Shown here one piece after another: positions 9,173 to 18,146 of a DNA stretch of 32,838 nucleotides (the stretch's first letter is position 1; the number at the start of each line of letters is the position of its first letter). The notes beneath the pieces were generated by a model. It made no database searches and was not told where the DNA came from. It was given only the letters and a program-made list of their open reading frames with translations. Both the position numbers and the translations under genes were made by a program. Source of the DNA: Deltaproteobacteria bacterium. GTDB lineage: Bacteria > Desulfobacterota > Binatia > Binatales > Binataceae. The stretch lies in contig JAKAVN010000022.1 in the NCBI GenBank assembly GCA_021827495.1, forward strand, positions 1-32,838, written 5' to 3'.

Positions 9173-9604
9173 ATGGCATCGCGAGAAGTTGGCGAGGAAC
9201 TTGGCTACCCTTCATTGGCTGCGGCCCTCCTGACGGCGGCGCTGGTGCTCCTGCTCAGCGGTACGGTTGGACGGTTCCTGATGGAGCGTGACCCGGTGGA
9301 ACGCTTCATCGGCGACTGGCTGCCGGGCCTGCCGCTTCTGGAGGTATTCCCGGCGTGGGCGCGTGAGGCACCGTTCATCTTTGGCGGTATCGCGCTGGTT
9401 GCGATCGTTGCGGTGCGCTTGCTTGCGGGCGCCTTGCCGGGCTTGGCGATCTACCTGCTGGTATTGGCGGTGGCCTGCGCCATCGCGCTCCTGGCGCCGC
9501 CGGCGCGTCCGCCGGCGGGCGTCGAGGACTGGGTATTCGTCTGCTACGTGATCCTGGCGGCTTTTGTGGGCGGTGCACCAAAGCCTTACGAGGATCGCAT
9601 ATAG
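9173..9604 (+). CDS. Small hypothetical integral membrane protein
   Basis: 143 aa with about four hydrophobic segments (AALLTAALVLLLSGTV, FIFGGIALVAIVAVRLL, GLAIYLLVLAVACAIALLA, VFVCYVILAAFVGG). Confidence 0.6.
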   Translation: MASREVGEELGYPSLAAALLTAALVLLLSGTVGRFLMERDPVERFIGDWLPGLPLLEVFPAWAREAPFIFGGIALVAIVAVRLLAGALPGLAIYLLVLAVACAIALLAPPARPPAGVEDWVFVCYVILAAFVGGAPKPYEDRI

Positions 9605-9624
9605 CCCTTACGAGGATCGCATAT
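9584..9624. repeat. 22-bp tandem duplication at the 3' end of the membrane protein ORF
   Basis: CCTTACGAGGATCGCATAT at 9584-9602 and 9606-9624. Confidence 0.9.
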
Positions 9625-9789
9625 GCATCGTGGTCCCGCCGCGCCGGCCGCCAGCTTGACAGCGGCGGCGGCGCTGTGGTCTACCAGCGGCATCGGGTCT
9701 GATCGTCCGCGCCGCTGTCGTGCGCGGCGCGTCCCGGCGCCGCAGGTGTTCAGAGTTCGCCGCTATACTCTTCAGGAGGTCTGAGATCG

Positions 9790-10920
9790 ATGAAAGCCGC
9801 CGTGTTCTATGGTCCAAAGCAGCCGTTGGTTATCGAAGACGTCGAGATCGACAAGCCCCTCGACCGCGAAGTCCTCCTGCGCACCGTCGCCAGCGGCGTT
9901 TGCCACAGCGACCTTCATTTTGTCGATGGCTACTACTCCTTTCCCGCGCCCGCCGTCCTCGGCCACGAAGCCGCCGGAATCGTCGAAGCGGTGGGCAAGG
10001 CCGTGGACTACGTGAAGCCCGGCGACCACGTCATCTGCTGCCTGTCGGTCTTCTGCGGCTATTGCGACGACTGCATGTCGGGCCATCCCAACCGCTGCAC
10101 CAACCGCGCGGCGACGCAGCGGCGCAAGGGCGAGAAGCCGCGCCTTTCGTTCAAGGGCCAGCCGCTGCGCCAGTTTGCCGACCTCTCGACCTACGCCGAG
10201 AAGATGCTGGTGCATGAAAACGCGCTGGTGAAGATCGGCAACGACATGCCACTGGACCGCGCCGCGCTCATCGGGTGCGGCGTTACCACCGGGGTGGGCG
10301 CCGTGCTCAACACCGCGCGCATCGAGCCCGGTTCGACCGTTGCGGTCTTTGGCTGCGGCGGCGTCGGCCTAGCGGCGATCCAGGGCGCACGGATCGCCGG
10401 CGCCCGCATGATCATCGCGGTCGACCAGTTCGAATCGAAACTCGCGCTGGCGCGGCGGCTCGGCGCGACCCATACCGTGGACTCTTCCCATACCGACGCG
10501 GTCAAGGCGATCCGTGAGCTGGCAAGTCCGAGCCAGACGTCCGATCGGGCCGGCGCGGGCCGCGGCGCCAACGGCGGCGTCGACTATGCCTTCGAAGCCG
10601 TGGGAATAAAAAAACTTGCCGAGGACTGCTTCGAGTGCATCAAGCCGGGCGGCACCGCAACGATTATCGGCATGATCCCGGTCGGCCAGAAGGTCGAGCT
10701 CGAGGGGTCGAAGTTTCTCACCGAGCGCAAAATCCAGGGCACCAACATGGGCTCCAACCGCTTTCGCATCGACATGCTGCGCTACATCGACTTCTACCAG
10801 CAGGGCCGCCTCAACCTCGACGATATGATCACACGCCGCGGCAAGCTCGAGGACGTCAACGAGGCGTTCCGCGCGATGAAGGCCGGCGAGGTCGCCCGCA
10901 CGGTGTTGATGTTCGAGTGA
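9790..10920 (+). CDS. Zinc-dependent alcohol dehydrogenase
   Basis: GVCHSDLHFVDGYY, GHEAAGIVEAVG, structural zinc CGYCDDCMSGHPNRC, NAD-binding GCGGVGLAAIQGA, class III-like C-terminus. Confidence 0.93.
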   Translation: MKAAVFYGPKQPLVIEDVEIDKPLDREVLLRTVASGVCHSDLHFVDGYYSFPAPAVLGHEAAGIVEAVGKAVDYVKPGDHVICCLSVFCGYCDDCMSGHPNRCTNRAATQRRKGEKPRLSFKGQPLRQFADLSTYAEKMLVHENALVKIGNDMPLDRAALIGCGVTTGVGAVLNTARIEPGSTVAVFGCGGVGLAAIQGARIAGARMIIAVDQFESKLALARRLGATHTVDSSHTDAVKAIRELASPSQTSDRAGAGRGANGGVDYAFEAVGIKKLAEDCFECIKPGGTATIIGMIPVGQKVELEGSKFLTERKIQGTNMGSNRFRIDMLRYIDFYQQGRLNLDDMITRRGKLEDVNEAFRAMKAGEVARTVLMFE

Positions 10921-10953
10921 TCCGCGGGTCCGCCCGATACTCGGCTGGGATGG

Positions 10954-11229
10954 GGTGCAAGGAGACGGTGGTCCCGGCCGTTGATCGCGCGCGCCGGCCA
11001 TCCCTCGACGTTGGTCATTCCACTAACTATTAATCTCATCGATGACGCCGAGCCGCTGCGTATCCGCGTGCCCGCGCAATCGTCGCTGAGGCATGGTTCC
11101 GATTTGCTCATCGATCAACTGCGCGCGATCGACAACCGCCGCCTCGTCGAAGGCCCGCTCGCTCATTTGGACGATCCGACGATGGTGCGCATTGCCGCCG
11201 CGCTCCGCGAGGTGCTCGACCTCGGCTGA
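10954..11229 (+). pseudogene. PemK/MazF-type mRNA interferase, truncated at the N-terminus
   Basis: GHPSTLVIPLTINLIDDAEPLRIRVPAQSSLRHGSDLLIDQLRAIDNRRLVEGPLAHLDDPTMVRIAAALREVLDL matches the MazF/PemK C-terminal pattern; N-terminal catalytic part not intact and no adjacent antitoxin ORF. Confidence 0.65.
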
Positions 11230-11249
11230 CCTCATTTCCATCGCTCAAC

Positions 11250-11531
11250 TCAACCGGTTTGATTGGACATGCCGTCTGTTGAACGACCCGCGAGTAGTTG
11301 CCGGAGATCTTGCGATTCGTCGTCGGTCAGAACTTTACGACGCGGCAATACCTCGGCTGCCACAGCAAATTTGTTGCACACTTCCGAGAGACCTTTTGCG
11401 GCGCCCTCGCGCGCCTCTCGGGCCTGCTTATCAAGTCCCTGCGCATACGGGATGCCGCCTGGCCCTCCACGTTGCCGCGCTTGCCAATCGAGTTCGTTCG
11501 CGCCGGGCGAGAACTCGACCGTATAGGCCAT
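11250..11531 (-). pseudogene. ORF with RelE/ParE-like start followed by unrelated sequence; toxin remnant
   Basis: Begins MAYTVEFSPGA (RelE-like first strand), 7 bp after the antitoxin-like stop; the remainder does not resemble RelE. Confidence 0.35.
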
Positions 11532-11538
11532 CGCGCTA

Positions 11539-11808
11539 TCAGTTGAGACCCAGTTCTTTTTTTATTCGCGTCCACGGAATCGTCCCCGTGCGTTTGACCT
11601 CGCGGAGCGCCGCACGGGCGGCTTTGACGTCCTCACGGTCCTCGATCATTTCAAGCAGCGCGATATCCTCGATCGGCACCCCTGCCGCCAGCAGACGGTT
11701 GCGCCGGGTTAACAGAACGCGGCCCGGATTCGGATCGGTTTCCAAGCCACGTGTGATTACCAGCGCCGTCTGTCGGGGCTCAGGGCCGGGGCCGCTGGAA
11801 CAGGACAC
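11539..11808 (-). pseudogene. Phd/YefM/RelB-type antitoxin C-terminal region, N-terminus lost
   Basis: GRVLLTRRNRLLAAGVPIEDIALLEMIEDREDVKAARAALREVKRTGTIPWTRIKKELGL resembles the antitoxin C-terminal region; N-terminal part runs into the hemerythrin gene in another frame. Confidence 0.55.
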
Positions 11809-12358
11809 GGCGCATCACGGGGAACAGTTCGCGCTCCTCACCGGCTATGAGGTCATCCAGCGTAGTCGCGTAGACGCAAAGATTCCTCGCCTCGGCGGCG
11901 ACCGCCTCATTGCTCGCTTTTTCGAAGGAATGCGTGGCGATGATGTCGTGCAGCGCCAGGATTTGTTCGTGCTTTTTGCGTGCCCGGTCGACAAGTTGGC
12001 GGGGAAAGTCCCCCGCGAGCGACTCGGCCCAGGGCAGAACGGTGTGTTCCTCGTTGCCGAGGTGTCTGGCGATGACGGAATCGATCCGCGCCCATGCCTT
12101 GGCGGCTTTTTCACGGAGTTCGTGGTTGCCAGGGTCGAGCGCAAGCCTCGCTGCCACTGAGGCTGCCTCCAGAATCGGGCGCCTCAGCTTGATGTCCTCG
12201 TCGGCCAGCTTGGCCAGAGTGAATTTCATCTGCGACCCTTTGCTCGCAGCTTCCGGTAGCTGTTTGGTCTCCATCGGTTGGCCCCTTCCAAGCGCTCTGG
12301 CGACCAAGCGGTGCATTCGCTGTGCCATGGGCAGGATCCCCCGATAGAAGAGCACCAC
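11780..12358 (-). CDS. Hemerythrin-like domain protein
   Basis: Four-helix His/Glu pattern: RHLGNEEHTVLPW, RKKHEQILALHDIIATH, DDLIAGEERELFPVM. True start likely MKFTLAKLADED (internal). Confidence 0.75.
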   Translation of the reverse strand: MVLFYRGILPMAQRMHRLVARALGRGQPMETKQLPEAASKGSQMKFTLAKLADEDIKLRRPILEAASVAARLALDPGNHELREKAAKAWARIDSVIARHLGNEEHTVLPWAESLAGDFPRQLVDRARKKHEQILALHDIIATHSFEKASNEAVAAEARNLCVYATTLDDLIAGEERELFPVMRRVLFQRPRP

Positions 12359-12485
12359 GGAAGGCTAAACGGCGGCGCCGCTGATGTCGGCGGTTTGCCG
12401 ACAGGGCCGCCCGCCCTTGAAGCTATTATGCTCTCCGCTTCAGCGACGGCTCATGCCTGGATGCGAGAGAATGTGCGCGACACCG

Positions 12486-12518
12486 CCCCCCCCCCCCGAT
12501 TGTCTCCTTCGGAGACAA
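12486..12518. repeat. 12-nt poly-C tract followed by an 8-bp stem-loop
   Basis: C12 at 12486-12497 then TTGTCTCC-TTC-GGAGACAA at 12500-12518. Confidence 0.7.
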
Positions 12519-12786
12519 AGGAAGATCCCGTAGGAGCCATGCCTGGATGTGAATGAGCCGCGCCGTGGCGATTTGTCCCACGTCGGGCACATGGTTCGCA
12601 CAACAGCCCTGACTGGCCAGCGGTCAGTGGCCGTGCTGCTTAGTTAAATCGAACAAACTGGTAGTATGCTGGCGCTCCAGACGGGACCGGCCCCCGCTTC
12701 GTATCGCCGCGACAATCATATCAGTGCGATGTTTCATCAAGGGCGCCTGCCAGAGTAGGCTTATAAGGGTCATACGCTTGGAGGTG

Positions 12787-13500
12787 ATGCGAGTGCGCCT
12801 GTATCGAATCTGGACGGCAGTCGGCGTCGTTGCGTTCATGACCGTGATTGGAGTTGGGCGGCGCCCGAGTTCGGCTCACGCGGCGAACAATCTGGCAGAT
12901 CAAGTCACTGTTCCGCAGTCCGTTCTGAATTCACTGATCGGCGAGCCGGACCGCCATTTCCATCGAGCAGCCGACCTTTACGCCAAGGGCGACGCCGACG
13001 GAGCGGCATCGGAGATCCGGGCCGCCGCCGCGCTGATTCGTATGGAAGCGGGACGTGGGAGCCTCCAGGACGCGGCCAAACTGCTGGCGGCGGCGACCGA
13101 TCTCGACACGATCGCCGGCAATGTCGTAAACGGCAATGTGGCGTCGCGGCGCGTCCTCGATCTCGCGTTTGCGCGCGCCGACCTCGCGTTGGCCGCCCAT
13201 TACAGATCGATGGCCGGCAAAGCTCTGGCCGACAAGGATCACGCCGGCGCAGGGCGATGGCTCAAGGCTGCCGGCGATTCCGTGGACGAGGCCGCAGCCT
13301 GGACCGGGCAGAGCCCGTCGGGCACGCAGGCCCAGGCGTGGGACCAGATGCATGCATTTCAGGCGAAGATTCATACCAGTGCCAACTGGAGTTACGATGA
13401 GGCGAAGAAGGGCGTTGGCTATCTGGGCGCGCAGATACAATATCTGGGTCGGCAGATGCAGAATTTCAGCGCTTCAGGAGCCCAGGGCGGCGCGAACTGA
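12787..13500 (+). CDS. Secreted/periplasmic helical protein of unknown function
   Basis: Signal-like N-terminus MRVRLYRIWTAVGVVAFMTVIGVGRRPSSAHA; Ala-rich helical body with C-terminal GAQIQYLGRQMQNF. Confidence 0.65.
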   Translation: MRVRLYRIWTAVGVVAFMTVIGVGRRPSSAHAANNLADQVTVPQSVLNSLIGEPDRHFHRAADLYAKGDADGAASEIRAAAALIRMEAGRGSLQDAAKLLAAATDLDTIAGNVVNGNVASRRVLDLAFARADLALAAHYRSMAGKALADKDHAGAGRWLKAAGDSVDEAAAWTGQSPSGTQAQAWDQMHAFQAKIHTSANWSYDEAKKGVGYLGAQIQYLGRQMQNFSASGAQGGAN

Positions 13501-13644
13501 GCAACTGCCGGTGCCATAGCGAGAGAGCGTGCGGCTCGCCGCCTATCATGGATCGGCACGGCGATCGAAGTTGAAGCCATTGGCATCGCGCCCCGCAAGT
13601 AATCGGACCGCCTATCGCATCAAAGACTGGCCGCGGCGTCGGCG

Positions 13645-15459
13645 CTATGCGGGAGGGGCTTCGCCGCTGGAGGCGCGATGGCGCGCCGGCCCGTGCACCA
13701 TCGAGAGATTGTAGGCGCTGTTGATGAGCGCGATGTGGGAGAACGCTTGCGGAAAATTGCCGAGCTGGCGCTTGAGCGCCGGGTCGTACTCTTCGGATAG
13801 CAGGCCGACGTCGTTGCGCAGCTCGAGCAGGCGGCTGAATATCTCACGCGCCTCCTGGTGGCGGCCGAGCGCCTGCAGGCAGTCAACCAGCCAGAACGTG
13901 CATGGCAGGAAGGCACCCTCGCCAGGCGGCAAGCCGTCGACGCCGTCATGTCCGAGGTAGCGCCGCACCAGCCCGTCGGCCATCAGTTCGCGCTGGATCG
14001 CCTCGATGGTGCCAACCACGCGCGGGTCGCTTGCGGGCAGGAACCCCACCAGCGGCATCAGCAGAAGCGCCGCGTCGAGCGTGTCGGCGCCGTAGTATCG
14101 GACGAACGCGCCGCGCGAGGAATTGAAGCCGTGGCGGCAGACGTCATCGTGGATACGCGCGCGCAGCGCGCGCCATCGCTCCAGCGGCCCTTGGGCCCCC
14201 GCGCGCTCGATCTCCTTGACCGCGCGATCCACCGCCACCCAGGCCATCACGCGCGAATGAACGAAGGGGCGGCGCTTGCCGCGGATCTCCCAGATACCCT
14301 CATCGGGTTTGTGCCAGACTGACTCCAAGAAATCGAGCAGCACGCGCTGCATCCGCCATGAATCATCGTCGGAGCGCAGGCCATAGCGGCGTGCCACGTG
14401 CAGCGCATCCATGATCTCGCCGTAGACGTCGAGCTGGAGCTGCTTATGGGCGGCGTTGCCGATCCGCACCGGACGGCTTCCCGCATAGCCTTGCAGCCAC
14501 GGCACCTCGTATTCGGTAAGGCGGCGCTCGCCGGCCAGCCCGTACATGATCTGCAGTTCCTGCGGCTGGCCCGCGGCGGCGCGCAGTAGCCATTGCCGCC
14601 AGGCTTGCGCCTCTTCGGTGTAGCCCGCGATGAGCAGCGCGTAGAGCGTGAAGGTCGCGTCGCGCAGCCAGCAGTAGCGATAATCCCAGTTGCGCACGCC
14701 GCCGATTTTCTCGGGCAGCGAGGCCGTCGGCGCGGCGACGATCGCGCCGGTCGGGCTATAGGTCAGCGCCTTGAGCGTGATGAGCGAGCGCAGCACGGCC
14801 GCGCGCCAGGGCCCGCTGATCGAGCAGCGCGACGACCATTGCCGCCACCAGGCCTCAGTCTCGCGCAGCATCGCGGCGGGATCGCGACCGCGCGGCTCGC
14901 CCAGATGCGAGGCGTAGCGCGTCATCACGAAGGAGACGCTTTGCCCGGCGGCGATCTCGAACTCGCCGACCGTGCGAAACTCCTCGCCGCGCAGGTCGAT
15001 CGGCGAGCGCAACTGCACCGCATCGGGGCCGGCGATCGCGCGCACGCCGTAGCGCCGCCGCCGCACCCACGGCACAATCCGGCCGTAATCGAAACGCAGG
15101 ATCACTTCGGTGCGCATCGGCACCCGGCCCGCACGTCCCTCGACCACGCGCACCAGGTCGACCTTGCCGATGCGTTCGGCGACCGGCATGAAATCGATCA
15201 GCGCAACCGTGCCGCCGGCGCATCGGAATTCCGTCTCGAGCACCAGCGTATCGCCGCGGTAGCGCCGGCGCGTCTGATGCTGCTGGCCGCGCGGGGCGAT
15301 CAGCCAGCGCCCGTTGTCAGGGGTGCCGATCAGCGCGGCGAAGCAGGCCGGCGAGTCGAACCGTGGCATGCACAGCCAGTCGATCGAGCCGTCGATCCCG
15401 ACCAGCGCGGCGGTGTGCATATTGCCGATGAGCGCATAATCCTCGATCCGCAGCGTCAT
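13645..15459 (-). CDS. Glycoside hydrolase family 15 (glucoamylase/trehalase-like)
   Basis: MTLRIEDYALIGNMHTAALVGIDGSIDWLCMPRFDSPACFAALIGTPDNGRWLIAP; GGVRNWDYRYCWLRDATFTLYALL; EGIWEIRGKRRPFVHSRVMAWVAVDRA. Confidence 0.95.
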   Translation of the reverse strand: MTLRIEDYALIGNMHTAALVGIDGSIDWLCMPRFDSPACFAALIGTPDNGRWLIAPRGQQHQTRRRYRGDTLVLETEFRCAGGTVALIDFMPVAERIGKVDLVRVVEGRAGRVPMRTEVILRFDYGRIVPWVRRRRYGVRAIAGPDAVQLRSPIDLRGEEFRTVGEFEIAAGQSVSFVMTRYASHLGEPRGRDPAAMLRETEAWWRQWSSRCSISGPWRAAVLRSLITLKALTYSPTGAIVAAPTASLPEKIGGVRNWDYRYCWLRDATFTLYALLIAGYTEEAQAWRQWLLRAAAGQPQELQIMYGLAGERRLTEYEVPWLQGYAGSRPVRIGNAAHKQLQLDVYGEIMDALHVARRYGLRSDDDSWRMQRVLLDFLESVWHKPDEGIWEIRGKRRPFVHSRVMAWVAVDRAVKEIERAGAQGPLERWRALRARIHDDVCRHGFNSSRGAFVRYYGADTLDAALLLMPLVGFLPASDPRVVGTIEAIQRELMADGLVRRYLGHDGVDGLPPGEGAFLPCTFWLVDCLQALGRHQEAREIFSRLLELRNDVGLLSEEYDPALKRQLGNFPQAFSHIALINSAYNLSMVHGPARHRASSGEAPPA

Positions 15460-15664
15460 AGTTCCGAGCCTCGCTCCTCTCCGTAAATTTACCCTGCTCG
15501 GCGCGCGCGTGCAGCGCCACGCGAAGGCCATTATGTGATGCGCGCAGGTTGCCATGGCCAGGAGGCCGCGCTATGGGCTCGCGAAGCCGCGGCTAAGCGG
15601 CGGTGGCGAAAGATCGGCCGTAGAGCGCGCGGCGAGGACGCGCGTAACGGAGTGGAGGCAGGCG

Positions 15665-15787
15665 ATGGAGCTCGCGAAAATTAACGGAATCGAGTTGTAC
15701 TGCGAGGTTCACGGTGCGGGGCCGGCGCCGGTGTTCGCGCACGGCGCCGGCGCCAACCATCTGAGCTGGCGCCAACAGGTGCCGGTG
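15665..15787 (+). pseudogene. Alpha/beta hydrolase, N-terminal fragment
   Basis: MELAKINGIELYCEVHGAGPAPVFAHGAGANHLSWRQQVPV matches a hydrolase N-terminus with oxyanion-region HG-G; similarity ends abruptly near 15787. Confidence 0.75.
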
Positions 15788-15795
15788 CAGTCGGT

Positions 15796-16968
15796 CTACT
15801 GCGAGCGGCCCGCCGAGTTCAATCGCACGCTCGAAAACTTTCCGCGCACGGCGCCGGCCACTTCGCGGTAAACCTCGAGCGTGCGCCGGGCCATCAGCTC
15901 GGCGCTGAATTCGTCGCGCACGCGGTGGCGCGCCGCCGCGCCCATCGCGGCGCGGCGCTCCGGATCGTCGAGCAGCGCGTTCAGCGCCGCCGCCAGTGCC
16001 GCCGGGTCGCCCGGCGGGACGGTCAGCCCGGTCAATCCGTCGAGCGAGACGTGCGGCACCGCGGAGTCAAGCCACGTGTTGACGACCGGGCGCCCGCAGG
16101 CCATCGCCTCGAGCTGGACGATTCCGAATGCCTCGCTGCGCTCGACCGAGGGCAGCGCGAAGACGTCGCACGCGTGATAGCACGCCTTTAGATCGGCGTC
16201 GTTGACGCGGCCCAGCAGCACGACCCGATCGGCAACGCCGAGCCGCGCGGCCGCAGCCGTCAGCGCGGCGGCCAGCGGCCCATCGCCGGCGATCAACGCC
16301 GTCGCGCGCACGTCCACCATCGCGCGCACCAGATGTTCGAAGCCCTTGTAATAGATGAGGCGGCCGACGGCGAGCACGATGCGTTCGCCGTAACGCCGGC
16401 GCAGCTCGGCGACGCGCGCGGGGTCGGGGCGCTCGAAGGCGGCGGCGCGGATGCCGAAAGGAATTACGCGGCACAGGTTGCGCCGCGCGTTCAGCACCGC
16501 GGAGGTTTCGATATAGGCGGTGGAACCGACGATGATCGCGGCGCATCGCCGCAGCAGCAGGGAGAGCGGCGGTGCGAAGGCCGCCGCCGCGCGCCGCTGG
16601 CGCACCACGTCGCTGTGCCAGGTGACCACTATCGGTACGTCGAGCCGGCTCATGAGGCAGGCGAGCGCGGCCATCGGATTGGGAAAATGCAGATGGACCA
16701 GGCCGGGCCGCGCCTGGCGCATCGCGCGCGCCATCAGCGGCACGATCGGAGTGCCGTGAAGCATCAGTGGTGTGGCGAGCCGCACGACTGCAACTCCGCC
16801 CGGCGCCGAGCGTTCGCTCCGCCATCGATCGCCCGCCACCAGAACTTCGACCTCGAGCGACTTGCCGAGTTCTTCGCACAAGGTCTGAAGATGGGACTCC
16901 ATGCCGCCGGGGTGGGGCGGGTAAAACTTGCCCACGTGCAGGACCTTGAGCGGTGCGGCGCGCATCAT
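15796..16968 (-). CDS. Glycosyltransferase, GT4/GT1 family
   Basis: MMRAAPLKVLHVGKFYPPHPGGMESHLQTLCEEL; ALPSVERSEAFGIVQLEAMACGRPVV. The ORF track's 17526 start overlaps the upstream gene. Confidence 0.93.
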   Translation of the reverse strand: MMRAAPLKVLHVGKFYPPHPGGMESHLQTLCEELGKSLEVEVLVAGDRWRSERSAPGGVAVVRLATPLMLHGTPIVPLMARAMRQARPGLVHLHFPNPMAALACLMSRLDVPIVVTWHSDVVRQRRAAAAFAPPLSLLLRRCAAIIVGSTAYIETSAVLNARRNLCRVIPFGIRAAAFERPDPARVAELRRRYGERIVLAVGRLIYYKGFEHLVRAMVDVRATALIAGDGPLAAALTAAAARLGVADRVVLLGRVNDADLKACYHACDVFALPSVERSEAFGIVQLEAMACGRPVVNTWLDSAVPHVSLDGLTGLTVPPGDPAALAAALNALLDDPERRAAMGAAARHRVRDEFSAELMARRTLEVYREVAGAVRGKFSSVRLNSAGRSQ

Positions 16969-18140
16969 TATTCGCCTCCGGCGGCGATCTCCCGGTACAG
17001 AGCCGCGCAGCGGTCGGCGTAGGCGGCCCACGAGAAGTGCGCAGCGTGGCGGAGCGCGGCCGCGCGCCGCTCGGCCCAGCGCTCGGGATGCCCGGCTCTC
17101 TCGCACAGCAGCGCGGTAAGCGCGGCGCTCCACGCCGGCACATCGGCGACGGCGCAATAGCCGGCGGCTTCGGCGCCGACCTCGCGCAGCACGGCGATGT
17201 CGCTCGCCAGCACCGGCGTCGCGCAGGCCATCGCCTCGATCAGCGGCAGGCCGAAGCCTTCGGCCGCCGACGGCATCAGCACCAGCGCCGCGCGCCGATA
17301 CAGCGCGGCCAGCACGGCGGGCTGCACGAACGGCATGGTGACGATTGAATCCTCCAGCTCGAGCGCCTGCGCCAGCCGTCGTTGATCGGAAGTGAGCGCG
17401 CCGCCCGCCTTGACCAGCCGCAGCTTGGGGTGCTCCGCGTGCACGGCGGCGAAGACGCGCAGCAGCACGTCGATTCGCTTTCGCGGGATGGTGCTGCCGA
17501 CGTGGAGAATCTCGGCGATGCCGCAATCGGCGGGGCCCAGCAGACGCGCCGCCGCGGCGTCGGCGGCTTCATCGGGGCGGGACGAACAGGCGGGATGCAC
17601 GCCGTTGGGAATTACCACGAGGCGGCCGGGCGAAACCAGCGCGTTGGCGACCAGCGCGTCGCGCGTGGCCACGCTGTCGCAGGCGACCCGCGCCGCCTTG
17701 CGCATTCCGGCGAGGATCCGCCGCGCCATCGCGCGCAACGCCGGCGAGCGCCGCTCGGCGCCGGAAGTGAGCAGGCCGCGAAACGCGTCGAGGTCGTGGC
17801 AGGTCACGACGGTCGGCGCGCCCGCTAACTCATGCACGAGATGGGCGTAGCTGTGGTCGACGACGTGGAAGAGGTCGAAGCCGCCGCGCAGGCGGCGCAG
17901 GGCGCGCGGGTAATCAAAGAAGCGGTTGAGCGCCCGATCGGCGTTGAAGCGCATGCGCGCTCCGCGCCCGCCGGCGGCGCGGCTTAGGCGGCGGACGAAG
18001 GCCGGCCGGATGCGCGTGACGTCGAGCGCCGCCGGATGGCGCGCCTTAAGCTCCGCGCAAAGCATTTCGCCGACCAGGTCCATACTGGGCCAGCCCTCTT
18101 CGGCATAATCGCAGACCACGGCCAGGCGCAGACGATCCAT
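16968..18140 (-). CDS. Glycosyltransferase, GT4 family
   Basis: VVTCHDLDAFRGLL; EILHVGSTIPRKRIDVLLRVFAAV; LVLMPSAAEGFGLPLIEAMACATPVLASDIAVLREV. Confidence 0.93.
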   Translation of the reverse strand: MDRLRLAVVCDYAEEGWPSMDLVGEMLCAELKARHPAALDVTRIRPAFVRRLSRAAGGRGARMRFNADRALNRFFDYPRALRRLRGGFDLFHVVDHSYAHLVHELAGAPTVVTCHDLDAFRGLLTSGAERRSPALRAMARRILAGMRKAARVACDSVATRDALVANALVSPGRLVVIPNGVHPACSSRPDEAADAAAARLLGPADCGIAEILHVGSTIPRKRIDVLLRVFAAVHAEHPKLRLVKAGGALTSDQRRLAQALELEDSIVTMPFVQPAVLAALYRRAALVLMPSAAEGFGLPLIEAMACATPVLASDIAVLREVGAEAAGYCAVADVPAWSAALTALLCERAGHPERWAERRAAALRHAAHFSWAAYADRCAALYREIAAGGE

Positions 18141-18146
18141 GGGGGT

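Noticed and set aside
14593-15486. 297-aa + strand ORF antisense to GH15
   Set aside because: Shadow ORF; GH15 motifs on the minus strand are unambiguous.
16969-17526. N-terminal extension of the GT4 ORF 15796-17526
   Set aside because: Overlaps the upstream GT4 gene in another frame and is Arg/Ala-rich junk; the ATG at ~16968 precedes a standard GT4 start.
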